Counted from the stretch's first letter, positions 14,985-24,489 are shown. The stretch: DNA of 41,816 nucleotides from Burkholderiaceae bacterium (GCA_913776825.1 CAJYPV010000005.1:1-41816), one strand, 5' to 3'. Translations and numbers: made by a program. The notes: generated from the letters alone by a model not told the origin.

Positions 14985-17200
14985 GCCAGGCGAACTTCCT
15001 GATCGGGAGAGGGGAACTCCTGACACATGAGATCAAGGGCCCCAAGCGCAAGCCCGGCAAGGCGGAGGTCTATACCCTGCAGCAGGCCGTTCAGCGCATG
15101 CGCCCTCAGTTCCAGGAGGCTGCCGCTAAGCTGGATGCGTTGCCAGACAACGCGTGTCCTGGTGACTTCGGCGTCGCGCGGCTGACGATGAATCCGAGCT
15201 ACATCGCCCGCTCGTTCTTTCCCGTCGCAATGCTGCGGACCGTGGGCCTGGAGTCGGTCGGTAGTCGGACCGTGAAGCTCACGCCGGACGGCTGGACGAA
15301 GAAGGGGGACCCGCGAGAGTGCACCACGACCGAGCTGTTTGTCGCGGGCAAGCGCCAAGCGTTCCGGCACTTGAAGGCGTGGACGCGCGATATAGAAACC
15401 GAGTCTGACGAGGCACTCGACTTGGCGCACATTGAGCGCTTCGCCGCGTTCACGCCTGAGGAGCGCATTGTCTCCCTCGGCAAGAAAAAGGATCGGTTCT
15501 TCGAGGTCGGTCTTCACTTGCTGCCCGATGAGGATCGCCTGTTCGTCCAGCGTGCCTTCGCAAAATTTGCCAAGGGCGTCGAAGTCAGGGTCCATGCCGA
15601 TCTAGGTTTCACTGCGGGCAATCTCTGGTTCGTGCCGGTCGAGGGCGTACACGACAGCATCGAGCGGCTGGCGGAGTTCGTGTTCGTGCGGGTGGTGCGC
15701 CCTATGCCCAAGCTGCGCGGCCTGCGGCCGGTCCAGCGTACTGCCGGCGTGCTGGTCGGCTGCACGCTGCCCAGCGAGCAGCCGCTGTCCTCGGAGCCGA
15801 AAGTTGCAATTCTCGATGGTGGCCTTCCCAAGCATCATGCGATCGCTCCATGGCTGCGCTCGTATCGCCTGCTCGACGAAGATGCGGACGACGACCCCGA
15901 CGGCCCGGAGCATGGATTGGGCGTCACTTCCGCATTCCTCTTCGGGCCGATCCAGCCGAACACTTTGGCCGCGAGGCCGTTTGCCTATGTGGATCACCTC
16001 CGAGTTCTGGACAAAGATGCCGGTACGGAGGATCCGTTGGAGCTATATCGCACGCTGGGTTTCGTCGAAGAAGTCTTGCTGTCGCGCCAGTACCAGTTCA
16101 TCAACTTGAGCCTGGGACCGGACCTACCAATCGAGGACACCGACGTGCACGCTTGGACGTCGGTGATTGATGACCTGCTAAGCGATGGCGACACGCTGAT
16201 GACCGTCGCCGTCGGCAACAACGGCGAGATGGATCGTGCGGTCGGCAATGCCCGCGTCCAGGTTCCTTCCGACTGCGTCAACGCATTGGCTGTTGGCGCT
16301 GCGGACGCGACCGACGCGAACTGGTCCAGGGCGCCGTACAGTGCGGTCGGCCCCGGACGGAGCCCCGGCGTGGTCAAGCCTGATTTGATGGCTTTCGGTG
16401 GCGATGCAGCTGGGTACTTCCATGTCCTCTCACCCGGGCGCAAGGCCGCTTTGGTGCCTCAACTGGGCACTAGCTATGCGTCACCGTACCTGCTGCGCAA
16501 CGCGGTGGGTGTCAGGGCGATTCTGGGTGCCGACCTCACGCCGCTGGCAATCAAGGCACTCCTGGTTCACGCCGCCGATGCCTCGACCCACGATAAGCTG
16601 GAAGTGGGCTGGGGTAAGGTGCCCGAGGATCTGATGGACGTGATCACCTGTCCGCCCGGCACCGCGCGCGTGGTCTACCAAGGCGAACTCAAGCCGGGCA
16701 AGTATCTGCGTGCCACGTTGCCGCTTCCGATCGATGGACTGACAGGCAATATTCAACTGAAGGCGACCTTCTGCTACGCCTCACCCACCGATCCTCAGGA
16801 CGCCGCGGCATACACGAGGGCTGGGCTTGAGGTCGTCTTCAGGCCGAGTGACAAGAAGATCGAAGAGGGCAAGGCGAACGCTCAGACCAAGGGCTTCTTC
16901 GACATGAAGAAGTACGCGACGGAAGAGGAGCGTCGTTCCGACCTCGGCAAGTGGGAGACCGTCCTGCACGGCAGCAAGCGCATGCGGGGCAGCAGCCTGG
17001 ACAACCCTGTCTTCGACATCCACTACAACGCGCGCGAAGCGGGCGGCCGCGCCGTTGGCGCCGAGAAGATCCGCTACGCGTTGATCATCTCCGTCGAAGC
17101 GCCGAAGCATGCCGATCTCTACAACGACATCCTGCGCGCCTATGCCAAGACCCTCGTGCCGATCCAGCCGCAGGTGTCCCTGCCGATCCGCATTCGGTGA
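14981..17200 (+). CDS. ietS: IetS-like subtilisin-family serine protease
   Basis: A 739-aa S8-family peptidase. The triad is visible: Asp279 in VAILDGGLP, His311 in EHGLGVTS, and Ser498 in LGTSYASPYL; the oxyanion Asn lies in VAVGNNGEM. No signal peptide is seen, so it acts in the cytoplasm. About 270 residues precede the catalytic Asp and about 230 follow the Ser, including a beta-rich region, so it is longer than a simple subtilase and agrees with IetS. Known IetS proteins are toxic unless paired with IetA. The substrate is unknown. The operon's regulators are possible targets, which is an inference. Confidence 0.85.
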   Translation: MSQANFLIGRGELLTHEIKGPKRKPGKAEVYTLQQAVQRMRPQFQEAAAKLDALPDNACPGDFGVARLTMNPSYIARSFFPVAMLRTVGLESVGSRTVKLTPDGWTKKGDPRECTTTELFVAGKRQAFRHLKAWTRDIETESDEALDLAHIERFAAFTPEERIVSLGKKKDRFFEVGLHLLPDEDRLFVQRAFAKFAKGVEVRVHADLGFTAGNLWFVPVEGVHDSIERLAEFVFVRVVRPMPKLRGLRPVQRTAGVLVGCTLPSEQPLSSEPKVAILDGGLPKHHAIAPWLRSYRLLDEDADDDPDGPEHGLGVTSAFLFGPIQPNTLAARPFAYVDHLRVLDKDAGTEDPLELYRTLGFVEEVLLSRQYQFINLSLGPDLPIEDTDVHAWTSVIDDLLSDGDTLMTVAVGNNGEMDRAVGNARVQVPSDCVNALAVGAADATDANWSRAPYSAVGPGRSPGVVKPDLMAFGGDAAGYFHVLSPGRKAALVPQLGTSYASPYLLRNAVGVRAILGADLTPLAIKALLVHAADASTHDKLEVGWGKVPEDLMDVITCPPGTARVVYQGELKPGKYLRATLPLPIDGLTGNIQLKATFCYASPTDPQDAAAYTRAGLEVVFRPSDKKIEEGKANAQTKGFFDMKKYATEEERRSDLGKWETVLHGSKRMRGSSLDNPVFDIHYNAREAGGRAVGAEKIRYALIISVEAPKHADLYNDILRAYAKTLVPIQPQVSLPIRIR

Positions 17201-17253
17201 CGGCGGGCGGAGCAGGGCAGGCAACGAACGAACTGACGGGAAGGAGGAGATCG

Positions 17254-18033
17254 ATGCCGGAACCGTTGAAGAGCAGAGACAAACACGGGGCTCCATTCAC
17301 GCGGCCGCCCGAGATTGAGGCCTGCTTGGCGAGGCTGGAGTCGATTGATGCCGCGGCTCGCCTGCAGGCCTTCGCCATCCGGTCGAGGAAGAGTACCGGC
17401 TATGTGCCGTCGGAAACGCTGACGTATTTCCTGCGCCGCGCCCACGCGACGGGCGCAAAGGACGAGTTCAAGCAGATATTCGGATTGCTTATGAAACGGG
17501 TCGGTCAGTCCTTGGTTGCAACGGTTTCGGACTCCCGCATGACCGGGGCGGAAGACATCCGAGAAGAAATCATGGGCCGATTCGCCGAGCGAATCGCCAA
17601 GGATTGCAACGGCCGCTTCGCCATGTTGGACTTCTTTGAGGTGCGGTTCGACCTGGCGTTCGCCAGATTCCGGAAGTCCGTGCTGAGGCAGATCGGTCCC
17701 TCGTCGGTACTCACCGAGCCGCTGTCCACGGAAAGTGAAGAGGGTCAGGACATTTCTCGGGAGGTCGAGGAAGCGGCGGCCGACTTCCTGGGAGGGGACC
17801 CGCAAAAAATTGACGACCCGGCTTTCCGGTTGGAGCTGGAGGCTGCGATTGATGCATTACCAGACGATCAGAGACGGGTCGTTGGCTTGCTGCGGCAAGG
17901 TTTCCTGACCCACTCAGAGGATCCCAAAATCATGACTATCTCCAAAATGCTGAACTGCGATCAGAGGACCGTGCGAAATCGCAAAGCCAGAGCGTACAAA
18001 GCCCTGAAGGCCGCTCTTGAGGGGGATGTATGA
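17254..18033 (+). CDS. Sigma-70-like (ECF-type) factor
   Basis: A 259-aa protein whose C-terminal 70 residues resemble sigma region 4: LEAAIDALPDDQRRVVGLLR, then MTISKMLNCDQRTVRNRKAR and AYKALKAAL, a helix-turn-helix after a conserved LP.. start. The middle segment AEDIREEIMGRFAERI followed by FFEVRFDLAFARFRKSV looks like a divergent region 2, the core-binding helix pair. The 110-residue N-terminus is unlike standard ECF factors. Start at 17254 follows a perfect AAGGAGG site (17241-17247); a longer frame from 16951 runs inside the subtilase gene and was rejected. Its stop overlaps the next ATG (18030-18033), typical of a sigma/anti-sigma or sigma/regulator pair. Confidence 0.68.
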   Translation: MPEPLKSRDKHGAPFTRPPEIEACLARLESIDAAARLQAFAIRSRKSTGYVPSETLTYFLRRAHATGAKDEFKQIFGLLMKRVGQSLVATVSDSRMTGAEDIREEIMGRFAERIAKDCNGRFAMLDFFEVRFDLAFARFRKSVLRQIGPSSVLTEPLSTESEEGQDISREVEEAAADFLGGDPQKIDDPAFRLELEAAIDALPDDQRRVVGLLRQGFLTHSEDPKIMTISKMLNCDQRTVRNRKARAYKALKAALEGDV

Positions 18034-18623
18034 GCACTTCCAAGCCCTTCGCTGCGGACGAGGAATCCGTGCTGATGGCGTTCTCCATGGAGGCCAGCCA
18101 TGGCCGGGAAATGCTTGAACGCTACATCAGCGAGTACCCGCAGCATGCGACCGCGCTCATCGATTGTTCGATGGATCTGCTTCATGAGCCGCCGGCGGGC
18201 GATGTTGCGGCGACCGAGGTGCCGGACAGCGCGGTGGACAAGGCCTGGCAGCGGTTCGAACGGGCTGTCCAGCAGGCCGACGCGGAGGTCGCGAATCCTT
18301 TCGCCAAGCTCAATACGAGCGGCTTCAAGTCGCTCGCTCGCAGCCTGGACGTCAGCAATCTCTTCCTGATGCGCGTGCGCGATCGGGCCATCCGTGCTGC
18401 CACCATTCCCGCCCGATTCGTCGAGAAGCTTGCATCGGAGCTGGGTGCCACCGTTCAAGCTGTGGGCGCATACCTGCAGGGGCCACCGGGTGTGGCTTCC
18501 GGACAGGCTTTTCGGTCAAGTGTGAAGCCGAGTGTGGGCGAACAAATCACGTTCGACCAGGCGGTCACGACTTCACAGCTCACGCCGGAACAGCAGGCGA
18601 CACTGAAGGCATTGTCGGACTGA
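18030..18623 (+). CDS. Putative regulator paired with the sigma-like factor
   Basis: A 197-aa soluble protein. Residues about 95-150 (SLARSLDVSNLFLMRVRDRA, then FVEKLASELGATVQAVGAYL) look like an HTH-type fold in which two helices are separated by a basic loop, and the C-terminus holds EQITFDQAVTTSQL and a polar tail. I do not recognise a family. Being translationally coupled to a sigma-like gene, it may be an anti-sigma factor; being directly before a protein with an ImmA/IrrE protease domain, it may instead be an ImmR-type target of that protease. Only three bases separate it from the next gene. Confidence 0.5.
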   Translation: MSTSKPFAADEESVLMAFSMEASHGREMLERYISEYPQHATALIDCSMDLLHEPPAGDVAATEVPDSAVDKAWQRFERAVQQADAEVANPFAKLNTSGFKSLARSLDVSNLFLMRVRDRAIRAATIPARFVEKLASELGATVQAVGAYLQGPPGVASGQAFRSSVKPSVGEQITFDQAVTTSQLTPEQQATLKALSD

Positions 18624-18626
18624 CCG

Positions 18627-21600
18627 ATGGACACCACCGAGGCCGCTCGCCGGGAAGCAGAACGACTGCACCGCGCGAATTTCGCGGCCGGCGGCGATCC
18701 GACCCGACCTCTGGCGTTTGCGCTTCGGGAGGCCACAAGTCGTGGCTTGGATGTGTACGCGCTGCAAGAAGGAGATTCACAGCTCAAGGGGGGGAAAGCC
18801 ACGTTCGACAGTCAGGCTGGAGGCATCCTCTATGAGGATCGCGGATCGGACTTCGAGCGCGCCTTCTTGATCGCACACGAACTCGGCCATGCCGTGCTGG
18901 AAGGCGGCACGCTGGACGTGGTGACGGTGGACGTTCAGCCCGACCGATCGATGGAGGATGCACCTGTCGGCGTTGATCGCGTCCTTGACTACGGGGCGCG
19001 AGAACGACGTGAGGTGAAGATGGACCTCTTCGCACGCGAGTTCCTACTGCCGCGCTCTGTGTTGCGCGAGTTGCATGTCAACGAAGGGCTGACATCCGAC
19101 GCGATCGCGATGCGCTTCGGCGCGCCGCTCGCCGTGGTGCAGCAACAGTTGCTGGATGCACTGCTGCTGCCACCCGCCGAAGAGCAGCACCCCGTAGGCA
19201 TAGGCTCGGTGGCAGGCCCGCCCACCCCTGACCCCACGCAGGCTCAGGCGGCCGCACATCGTGGCTTGGCGTTCCAACTGCAGGCAGGGCCCGGTACCGG
19301 TAAGACGCGGACGCTTGTTCGTCGCATAGAAGGGTTGCTCGCGGGCGGCGTCGATCCCACCGCGATCCTGGTGCTCACCTTCTCCAACAAAGCGGCTAAT
19401 GAACTGTGCGACAGGATTGCCGCCAGTAATCCTTCCGCGGCGGCGGCGATGTGGATAGGCACATTCCATGCGTTCGGCCTGGACATCGTTCGCCGCTTTC
19501 ACGACCGGCTGGCGCTGCCGCCGGACCCTCGGTTGATCGATCGGACGGAGGCGATTGAACTCCTGGAGGACGAGTTTCCGCAGCTCGACCTGAAGCACTG
19601 TCGCAATCTCTGGGACCCGGCCCTGGATTTGAGCGACATGCTGAGCGGGATCTCGCGCGCCAAGGATGAGGTCGTCGATGCTGCGGGTTATCGCGCGCTC
19701 GCGCAGGCCATGGCGGTGCGGGCGGGCACCGACCAGGACGCCACGGTCCGCGCCGAGAAGTGCCTAGAGGTTGCCACGCTTTTCGAGGCGTACGAACGGC
19801 TGTTGACCGCGCGTCAGCTGCTGGACTTCGGCGATCTGGTGGCGCTGCCGGTTCGTCTTGTGGAGGGTAGCGCCGAGGTAAGGGACGCCCTGCGTGCTCG
19901 CCACGAGCATGTGTTGGTGGATGAATACCAGGATGTCAACCGTGCCTCAGTCCGGCTCCTGAAGGCCATCGTCGGCGATGGCCGCAACCTGTGGGTTGTT
20001 GGCGATGCGCGCCAGTCCATCTACCGCTTCCGCGGTGCTTCTGCGACGAACATCGCACGCTTTTCGATCGACTTCCCCGGCGCACAGGCCGCTCAGTTGG
20101 GCGTCAACTATCGCTCCGACGAACAGATCGTGAATGTGTTCACCGAGTTTGCGCGCGGCATGCAGGCATCCGTCACTGCTTTGCCGTTGAGCCTGCAGGC
20201 CGACCGTGGTTCCACCGGAGCACGCGTTGAGCTTCGCGTCGCCGGGTCGGCTGAGGATGAAATCTCCGCGCTTGCCGCATCGATCACGGCCCTGCACGAG
20301 CAGGGCATTGCCTATGGTGGCCAAGCTGTACTGTGCGCGTCCAATGCGCGCCTGAACGCCATTGCCGAAGGCCTTGAGGCCAGGGGCATTCCCGCGCTGC
20401 ATTTGGGCAGCTTGTTCGAGAGGCCGGAAATCAAGGATCTGCTGGCCTTGCTCTCGCTGGTGACCGACCCGCGGGCGTCCGCGATGGTGCGCGTGGCAAC
20501 CATGACTCGGCACCAAATGCCGTTGCAGGATGTCATGCGGATCATCGAGCACCTGCGCGCGGCGAATCTAGCTTCGCTAGGTTGGGCGGCTATGCATACC
20601 GAGGTGCGCGGCCTGGCTGACGGCAGCCGAGAAGCTCTTGCTCGCCTGTCCACGCTCTTTGCAGGCGCGAGCGCATCAAGCCACCCCTGGGCCTTACTTG
20701 CTGGCTGGACGCTGGATGGTCTCGGACTCGCGAAAACGCTTTATCAGACTGGCGATGCGCGAAGCCGCATGCAAGGTCTGGCGATCTGGCAGTTTCTGAA
20801 CTTCTGTCGCCGGCAGCCAAGAGGGCAGGGCGTACCAGTGCAGCGGCTGCTCGATCGTATTCGGCGCCTCGTGCTGCTCTCAGAAGATCGTGGGCTGAGC
20901 CAGCTGCCGCGCGGCGCCGAGAATATCGACGCAGTGCGCTTGATGACCATCCACGGAAGCAAGGGGCTGGAGTTCGATGTCGTGCATTTGCCTGGCATGG
21001 TGACATCGGGCCTGCCGCGCAACAACGTGCCGCCGCGTTGTCTTCCGCCGGACGGTCTGATCCATGGTTCGGAGGGACTGACCGGCATCGAGGCGGTGAA
21101 GGCCGGCCACGACGAGGAAGAAGAGTGCTTGTTCTTCGTGGCGCTTTCGCGAGCACGCGATAGGCTGCAGCTGTATGCCCACGCTAGGCAGGCCGATGGA
21201 CGTGCGCGCAGCCCCTCCAAGTTCGTCGCGCCGATCGACCGACTCCTTGTTCGTCCGGCCCCGGTGCCACTGCAAGCCGGCTTGACATCGACGGGCGTGC
21301 CGCTTGATATCGCATGGCAAGGGCGTCCGCAATGGACCGACATCCAGGTCAATCTCTTCGAGCGCTGCCCGCGCCGCTTCTTGTACACGCACGTGCTGAG
21401 GCTCGGCGGTCGGCGAACCGAAACCGCATTCATGAAGATGCACAACGTCGTGAGCGATGTGTTCGAGTGGTTGAAGCGGGAGTACGAGACGACAAGGCCC
21501 ACGGTCGACGAGCTGGCAGCGCGCTTCGAGGAGGTATGGCGCTCCAAGGGCGAGACAGAGCATGGATATTCGGAAGATTACCGCCGTATCGGCAAGCGGC

Positions 21601-22055
21601 TCGTCGACTTCCTCATCGAAAGTCGCAGCCGTGGCGTGGCCGCGCCGGCGCCCCCGATATCGTTGGGGTGGGCGGAAGGCGAGATCCTTGTAAGCCCGGA
21701 TGGCGTAGCTCACGGAGCCGGTGGCCGCGTCACGGTGCGGCGCGTCAAGACGGGTAAGCAGCGCTCGAATGCCTTCGATGACATCGAGTACACGGTTCTC
21801 CAACTCGCTGCCGTCCAGGCCTATGGGCCGCATGCGCAGGTCGAGGTGACCTACCTGGCCAGCGAAACCATCCAGCCGTTGGAAATCTCGTCGCGCAAGC
21901 TGGAGGCCAGGCGCGAGAAGCTGCAGGCCTTCCTTCAGGCGATGCAGGCCGGGCGGTTTCCCGCCAAGCCCGAGGCGCGCAGTTGCCCGCGCTGCCCGAG
22001 CTTTTTCCTCTGCGGTGACCTGCCCGGAGGGGCGTGGGTCCAAGAAAAACTTTGA
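18627..22055 (+). CDS. ImmA/IrrE peptidase - UvrD helicase - Fe-S nuclease-like fusion
   Basis: An 1142-aa fusion. Residues 1-190: ImmA/IrrE-type zinc metallopeptidase with HELGH (His84, Glu85, His88) and a likely third ligand Glu129 in the motif leading to LFAREFLLP. Residues 205-850: UvrD/Rep (SF1A) helicase with Walker A GPGTGKT (221-227), DEYQD (432-436), GDARQSIYRFRGA and the VI-type motif LFFVALSRARDRLQLY. Residues 900-1142: RecB/AddB-like PD-(D/E)XK-type domain with an Fe-S cysteine set, Cys914 and Cys1120-x2-Cys1123-x5-Cys1129. The catalytic D-x-K position appears to read RVK (1039-1041), so the nuclease may be inactive. ImmA proteases cleave repressors; here one is tied to a DNA helicase, suggesting DNA-damage or foreign-DNA sensing. 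Confidence 0.82.
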   Translation: MDTTEAARREAERLHRANFAAGGDPTRPLAFALREATSRGLDVYALQEGDSQLKGGKATFDSQAGGILYEDRGSDFERAFLIAHELGHAVLEGGTLDVVTVDVQPDRSMEDAPVGVDRVLDYGARERREVKMDLFAREFLLPRSVLRELHVNEGLTSDAIAMRFGAPLAVVQQQLLDALLLPPAEEQHPVGIGSVAGPPTPDPTQAQAAAHRGLAFQLQAGPGTGKTRTLVRRIEGLLAGGVDPTAILVLTFSNKAANELCDRIAASNPSAAAAMWIGTFHAFGLDIVRRFHDRLALPPDPRLIDRTEAIELLEDEFPQLDLKHCRNLWDPALDLSDMLSGISRAKDEVVDAAGYRALAQAMAVRAGTDQDATVRAEKCLEVATLFEAYERLLTARQLLDFGDLVALPVRLVEGSAEVRDALRARHEHVLVDEYQDVNRASVRLLKAIVGDGRNLWVVGDARQSIYRFRGASATNIARFSIDFPGAQAAQLGVNYRSDEQIVNVFTEFARGMQASVTALPLSLQADRGSTGARVELRVAGSAEDEISALAASITALHEQGIAYGGQAVLCASNARLNAIAEGLEARGIPALHLGSLFERPEIKDLLALLSLVTDPRASAMVRVATMTRHQMPLQDVMRIIEHLRAANLASLGWAAMHTEVRGLADGSREALARLSTLFAGASASSHPWALLAGWTLDGLGLAKTLYQTGDARSRMQGLAIWQFLNFCRRQPRGQGVPVQRLLDRIRRLVLLSEDRGLSQLPRGAENIDAVRLMTIHGSKGLEFDVVHLPGMVTSGLPRNNVPPRCLPPDGLIHGSEGLTGIEAVKAGHDEEEECLFFVALSRARDRLQLYAHARQADGRARSPSKFVAPIDRLLVRPAPVPLQAGLTSTGVPLDIAWQGRPQWTDIQVNLFERCPRRFLYTHVLRLGGRRTETAFMKMHNVVSDVFEWLKREYETTRPTVDELAARFEEVWRSKGETEHGYSEDYRRIGKRLVDFLIESRSRGVAAPAPPISLGWAEGEILVSPDGVAHGAGGRVTVRRVKTGKQRSNAFDDIEYTVLQLAAVQAYGPHAQVEVTYLASETIQPLEISSRKLEARREKLQAFLQAMQAGRFPAKPEARSCPRCPSFFLCGDLPGGAWVQEKL

Positions 22056-22153
22056 CCGGCCTTTCCGGTCTGGCGCTGGGCTGCGATTGACTGAGTAAGG
22101 GGGTCAGAAAGCCTGCAATCCCGCAGGTGGGGCTCCCCAAGAAAGGCAATCAA

Positions 22154-23083
22154 ATGCAAACCCAAACCCACAGCGGCGATGACCGCTCCGATGTCGAAGA
22201 TGTCGCCGCGGCGATCCGCGAAGGCCGCAGCCTGCGCCCGGCGGCGCTCTACCGGGTCGTCGTCCTGGACGATCAGCTCCACGAGCGTCAAGTCGATCTC
22301 GCCGATCCGGTGCCGACAGCGCGCCAGATCCTCCAGGCAGCCGGCGCGCGCCCGGTCGATGAGCACAGCGTCTACGCGATCCTGACCTCCGGCGAGTTCG
22401 AGGACCTGCGTCTGGACGAAACCTACGATCTACGCGCCCGCGGCGCGGAGCGTTTCGTCATCTTCCAGACTGACCGCGCGTTCAAGTTCACGATCGACGA
22501 CCGCCAACTGGAGTGGGGCAAGCCCAGCATCAGTGGCCGCGTGCTCAAGGCGCTGGCCGGCGTCCCGCCGGAGACCTACGACGTCTACCTCGAAGTGCGC
22601 GGCGGCGGTCAGGACGTCCTGATCCGCGACGGCGACCTGATCGACCTGAGCAAGCCGGGCATCGAGCGCTTCATCACGCTGATCCGCGACACCACGGAGG
22701 GCCTGCTCGCGCTGCCCGACGCGGACGAGCGCTATCTGAGCAGCCATGGCGTGGTCTTCGAGATGGTGAGCGACGGTGCGCACACGGGCGTCATCTTCAA
22801 GCAGCTGCCGCTGCCTGCCGGAACGTTCAACCATGCCGCCGCCGACGTGCTCGTTCTCCTGCCGCCCGGCTATCCCGATGTCGCGCCGGATATGTTCTAT
22901 TGCGACCCCTGGCTGACGCTGCAAAGCGTGGGGCGCTACCCAACCTGCGCCGACCAGGCCCACGCATTCCAGGGCCGCAGCTGGCAGCGCTGGTCGCGCC
23001 ACAACACGGCGTGGCGCCCGGGCATCGACGGCCTGCACACCATGCTCAAGCGCATCGAGCACGCCCTGGCGGAGGCGAAGTGA
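22154..23083 (+). CDS. Two ubiquitin-like repeats fused to an E2-like domain
   Basis: A 309-aa protein. It carries two multiubiquitin-type beta-grasp repeats, about residues 34-105 (YRVVVLDDQLHERQVDL ... AERFVIF) and 108-175 (FKFTIDDRQLEWG ... IERFITL), then a prokaryotic E2-family-E domain with LPLPAGTFNHAAADVLVLLP, PPGYPDVAPDMFYCDP and SWQRWSRHN. Two cysteines, Cys250 and Cys265, are the only candidates for a thioester carrier. No Gly-Gly ends the repeats or the protein. A GAAAGG site precedes the ATG. The gap of 98 bases from the helicase gene is the largest in the operon, so an internal promoter is possible. Confidence 0.82.
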   Translation: MQTQTHSGDDRSDVEDVAAAIREGRSLRPAALYRVVVLDDQLHERQVDLADPVPTARQILQAAGARPVDEHSVYAILTSGEFEDLRLDETYDLRARGAERFVIFQTDRAFKFTIDDRQLEWGKPSISGRVLKALAGVPPETYDVYLEVRGGGQDVLIRDGDLIDLSKPGIERFITLIRDTTEGLLALPDADERYLSSHGVVFEMVSDGAHTGVIFKQLPLPAGTFNHAAADVLVLLPPGYPDVAPDMFYCDPWLTLQSVGRYPTCADQAHAFQGRSWQRWSRHNTAWRPGIDGLHTMLKRIEHALAEAK

Positions 23084-24489
23084 TGTCGCCGGCTGCTCTG
23101 GACATCGTCCTACTGGAGCCGCACGAGGCGGCCCTGCGCTCGCTGCTGCATAGGGAGAACGGGGCCGAGGCGTCCGCCTATGTGCTGTTCGGCAGGGCCG
23201 ACATCTCGGCGGACCCCTGGTCGGGCCTACCTCGCACCAGGCTGATCTCGCACGAGGTCATCCCCGTCGCGGCCGATGAGATGGTCTCGGCATCGCCGGT
23301 CCATGTCACATGGTCCACCCGCGGCTTTATGAGCGTTCTCTGCGTCGCGAAGGAACGCGGCTTGGTAGCGGGCCTGGTGCACACGCATCCGAACGCGGCA
23401 GCGTTCTTCTCTGACCAGGATGACCGAAACGAGGCGGAACTCGCCCGGACGACGTTCAACAAGGGCGTTTCCGGCCTGGCCAGCATGGTGTTCGGCCGCG
23501 ATGACGCTATGGCGGGCAGGCTCTGGATCGCACCCGGCGAGACAGTCACGGCATCCTCGATCTCGCTGGTAGGCAGCCAGATCAAGATCGCGCGCACGGT
23601 GGCTGTAGCTAATGAAGAACAGTTCCTGGCGCGGCAGGCCTCGCTCTTCGGCCGCGGGTTCAATCCTGTCGTGCGCGGGCTGCGGGTCGGCGTCGTAGGG
23701 GGCGGCGGCACGGGCAGTGCTGTCGCGATGCTTTTGGCGCGACTCGGCGTCGGCTTTCTGGGGCTGATGGACAAAGACACCATCGATGTCACCAACCTTA
23801 ACCGCGTGCATGGCTCGCGTGCCACGGACGTTGCCGCCGGCTTGGCCAAGGTGGACATCCTCGCGCGCGAGATTCGCGCGGCGGGTCTCTGCACCCAGGT
23901 CGTCACCAAGAAGGAATGGGTCGGCCACCCCGATCTGCGCGACTTGCTGCGCTCCTGCGATGTGCTGTTCGGTTGTACCGACGACCATCAGGGGCGGCTG
24001 ACGCTCAACCGCCTGGCGCACTACTACGGTATCCCGCTGATCGATGTAGGCCTGCGCATGCGCGCGGCACGCAGCGGCGCGGACTTCGACATGACGGGCC
24101 GCGTGTCGACGATTCGCCCTGGCAACCCTTGTCTCATGTGTCTTGGGGTGGCCGATCCGCGCCGCGCTGCTGCCGAAGGGCTCCGACGCAGCGACCCGGC
24201 CGAGTTCGAGCGGCGTAAGGCGGAAGCCTACGTAGATGGCGGCGAGGACCCTGCGCCCGCCGTGGTCACGTTCACCACCGCCATCGGCTGCGCGGCCGTC
24301 GATGAGCTCATTCAGGGCCTGACTAGCTTTCGCGGTCCAGGGGGCATGACACACAACAGGATTCGCCGCTTCGACCGCGTAGAGGATCGCACCATGACCT
24401 GCCGGCCTGTGGCCTCATGCCCGGTTTGTGCCAGCCAGGCGAGCTGGGGGCGCGGCGATGTCAATCCATTCCTCGGCGTGATCGGATGA
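23083..24489 (+). CDS. JAB (JAMM) peptidase fused to E1-like ThiF enzyme
   Basis: A 468-aa fusion. Residues 1-180 form a JAB/MPN metallopeptidase with the intact JAMM motif: His100, His102 in HTHP, Ser110 and Asp113. Residues 195-440 form an E1/ThiF adenylating domain with GVVGGGGTGSAVA (from 203), LMDKDTIDVTNLNR, and zinc-type cysteines in NPCLMCLGV and CPVCAS. It should adenylate and process ubiquitin-like proteins, here the adjacent double-Ubl/E2 product. The ATG at 23083 overlaps the preceding stop by one base (TGATG); its own TGA overlaps the next ATG (24486-24489). Confidence 0.88.
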   Translation: MSPAALDIVLLEPHEAALRSLLHRENGAEASAYVLFGRADISADPWSGLPRTRLISHEVIPVAADEMVSASPVHVTWSTRGFMSVLCVAKERGLVAGLVHTHPNAAAFFSDQDDRNEAELARTTFNKGVSGLASMVFGRDDAMAGRLWIAPGETVTASSISLVGSQIKIARTVAVANEEQFLARQASLFGRGFNPVVRGLRVGVVGGGGTGSAVAMLLARLGVGFLGLMDKDTIDVTNLNRVHGSRATDVAAGLAKVDILAREIRAAGLCTQVVTKKEWVGHPDLRDLLRSCDVLFGCTDDHQGRLTLNRLAHYYGIPLIDVGLRMRAARSGADFDMTGRVSTIRPGNPCLMCLGVADPRRAAAEGLRRSDPAEFERRKAEAYVDGGEDPAPAVVTFTTAIGCAAVDELIQGLTSFRGPGGMTHNRIRRFDRVEDRTMTCRPVASCPVCASQASWGRGDVNPFLGVIG

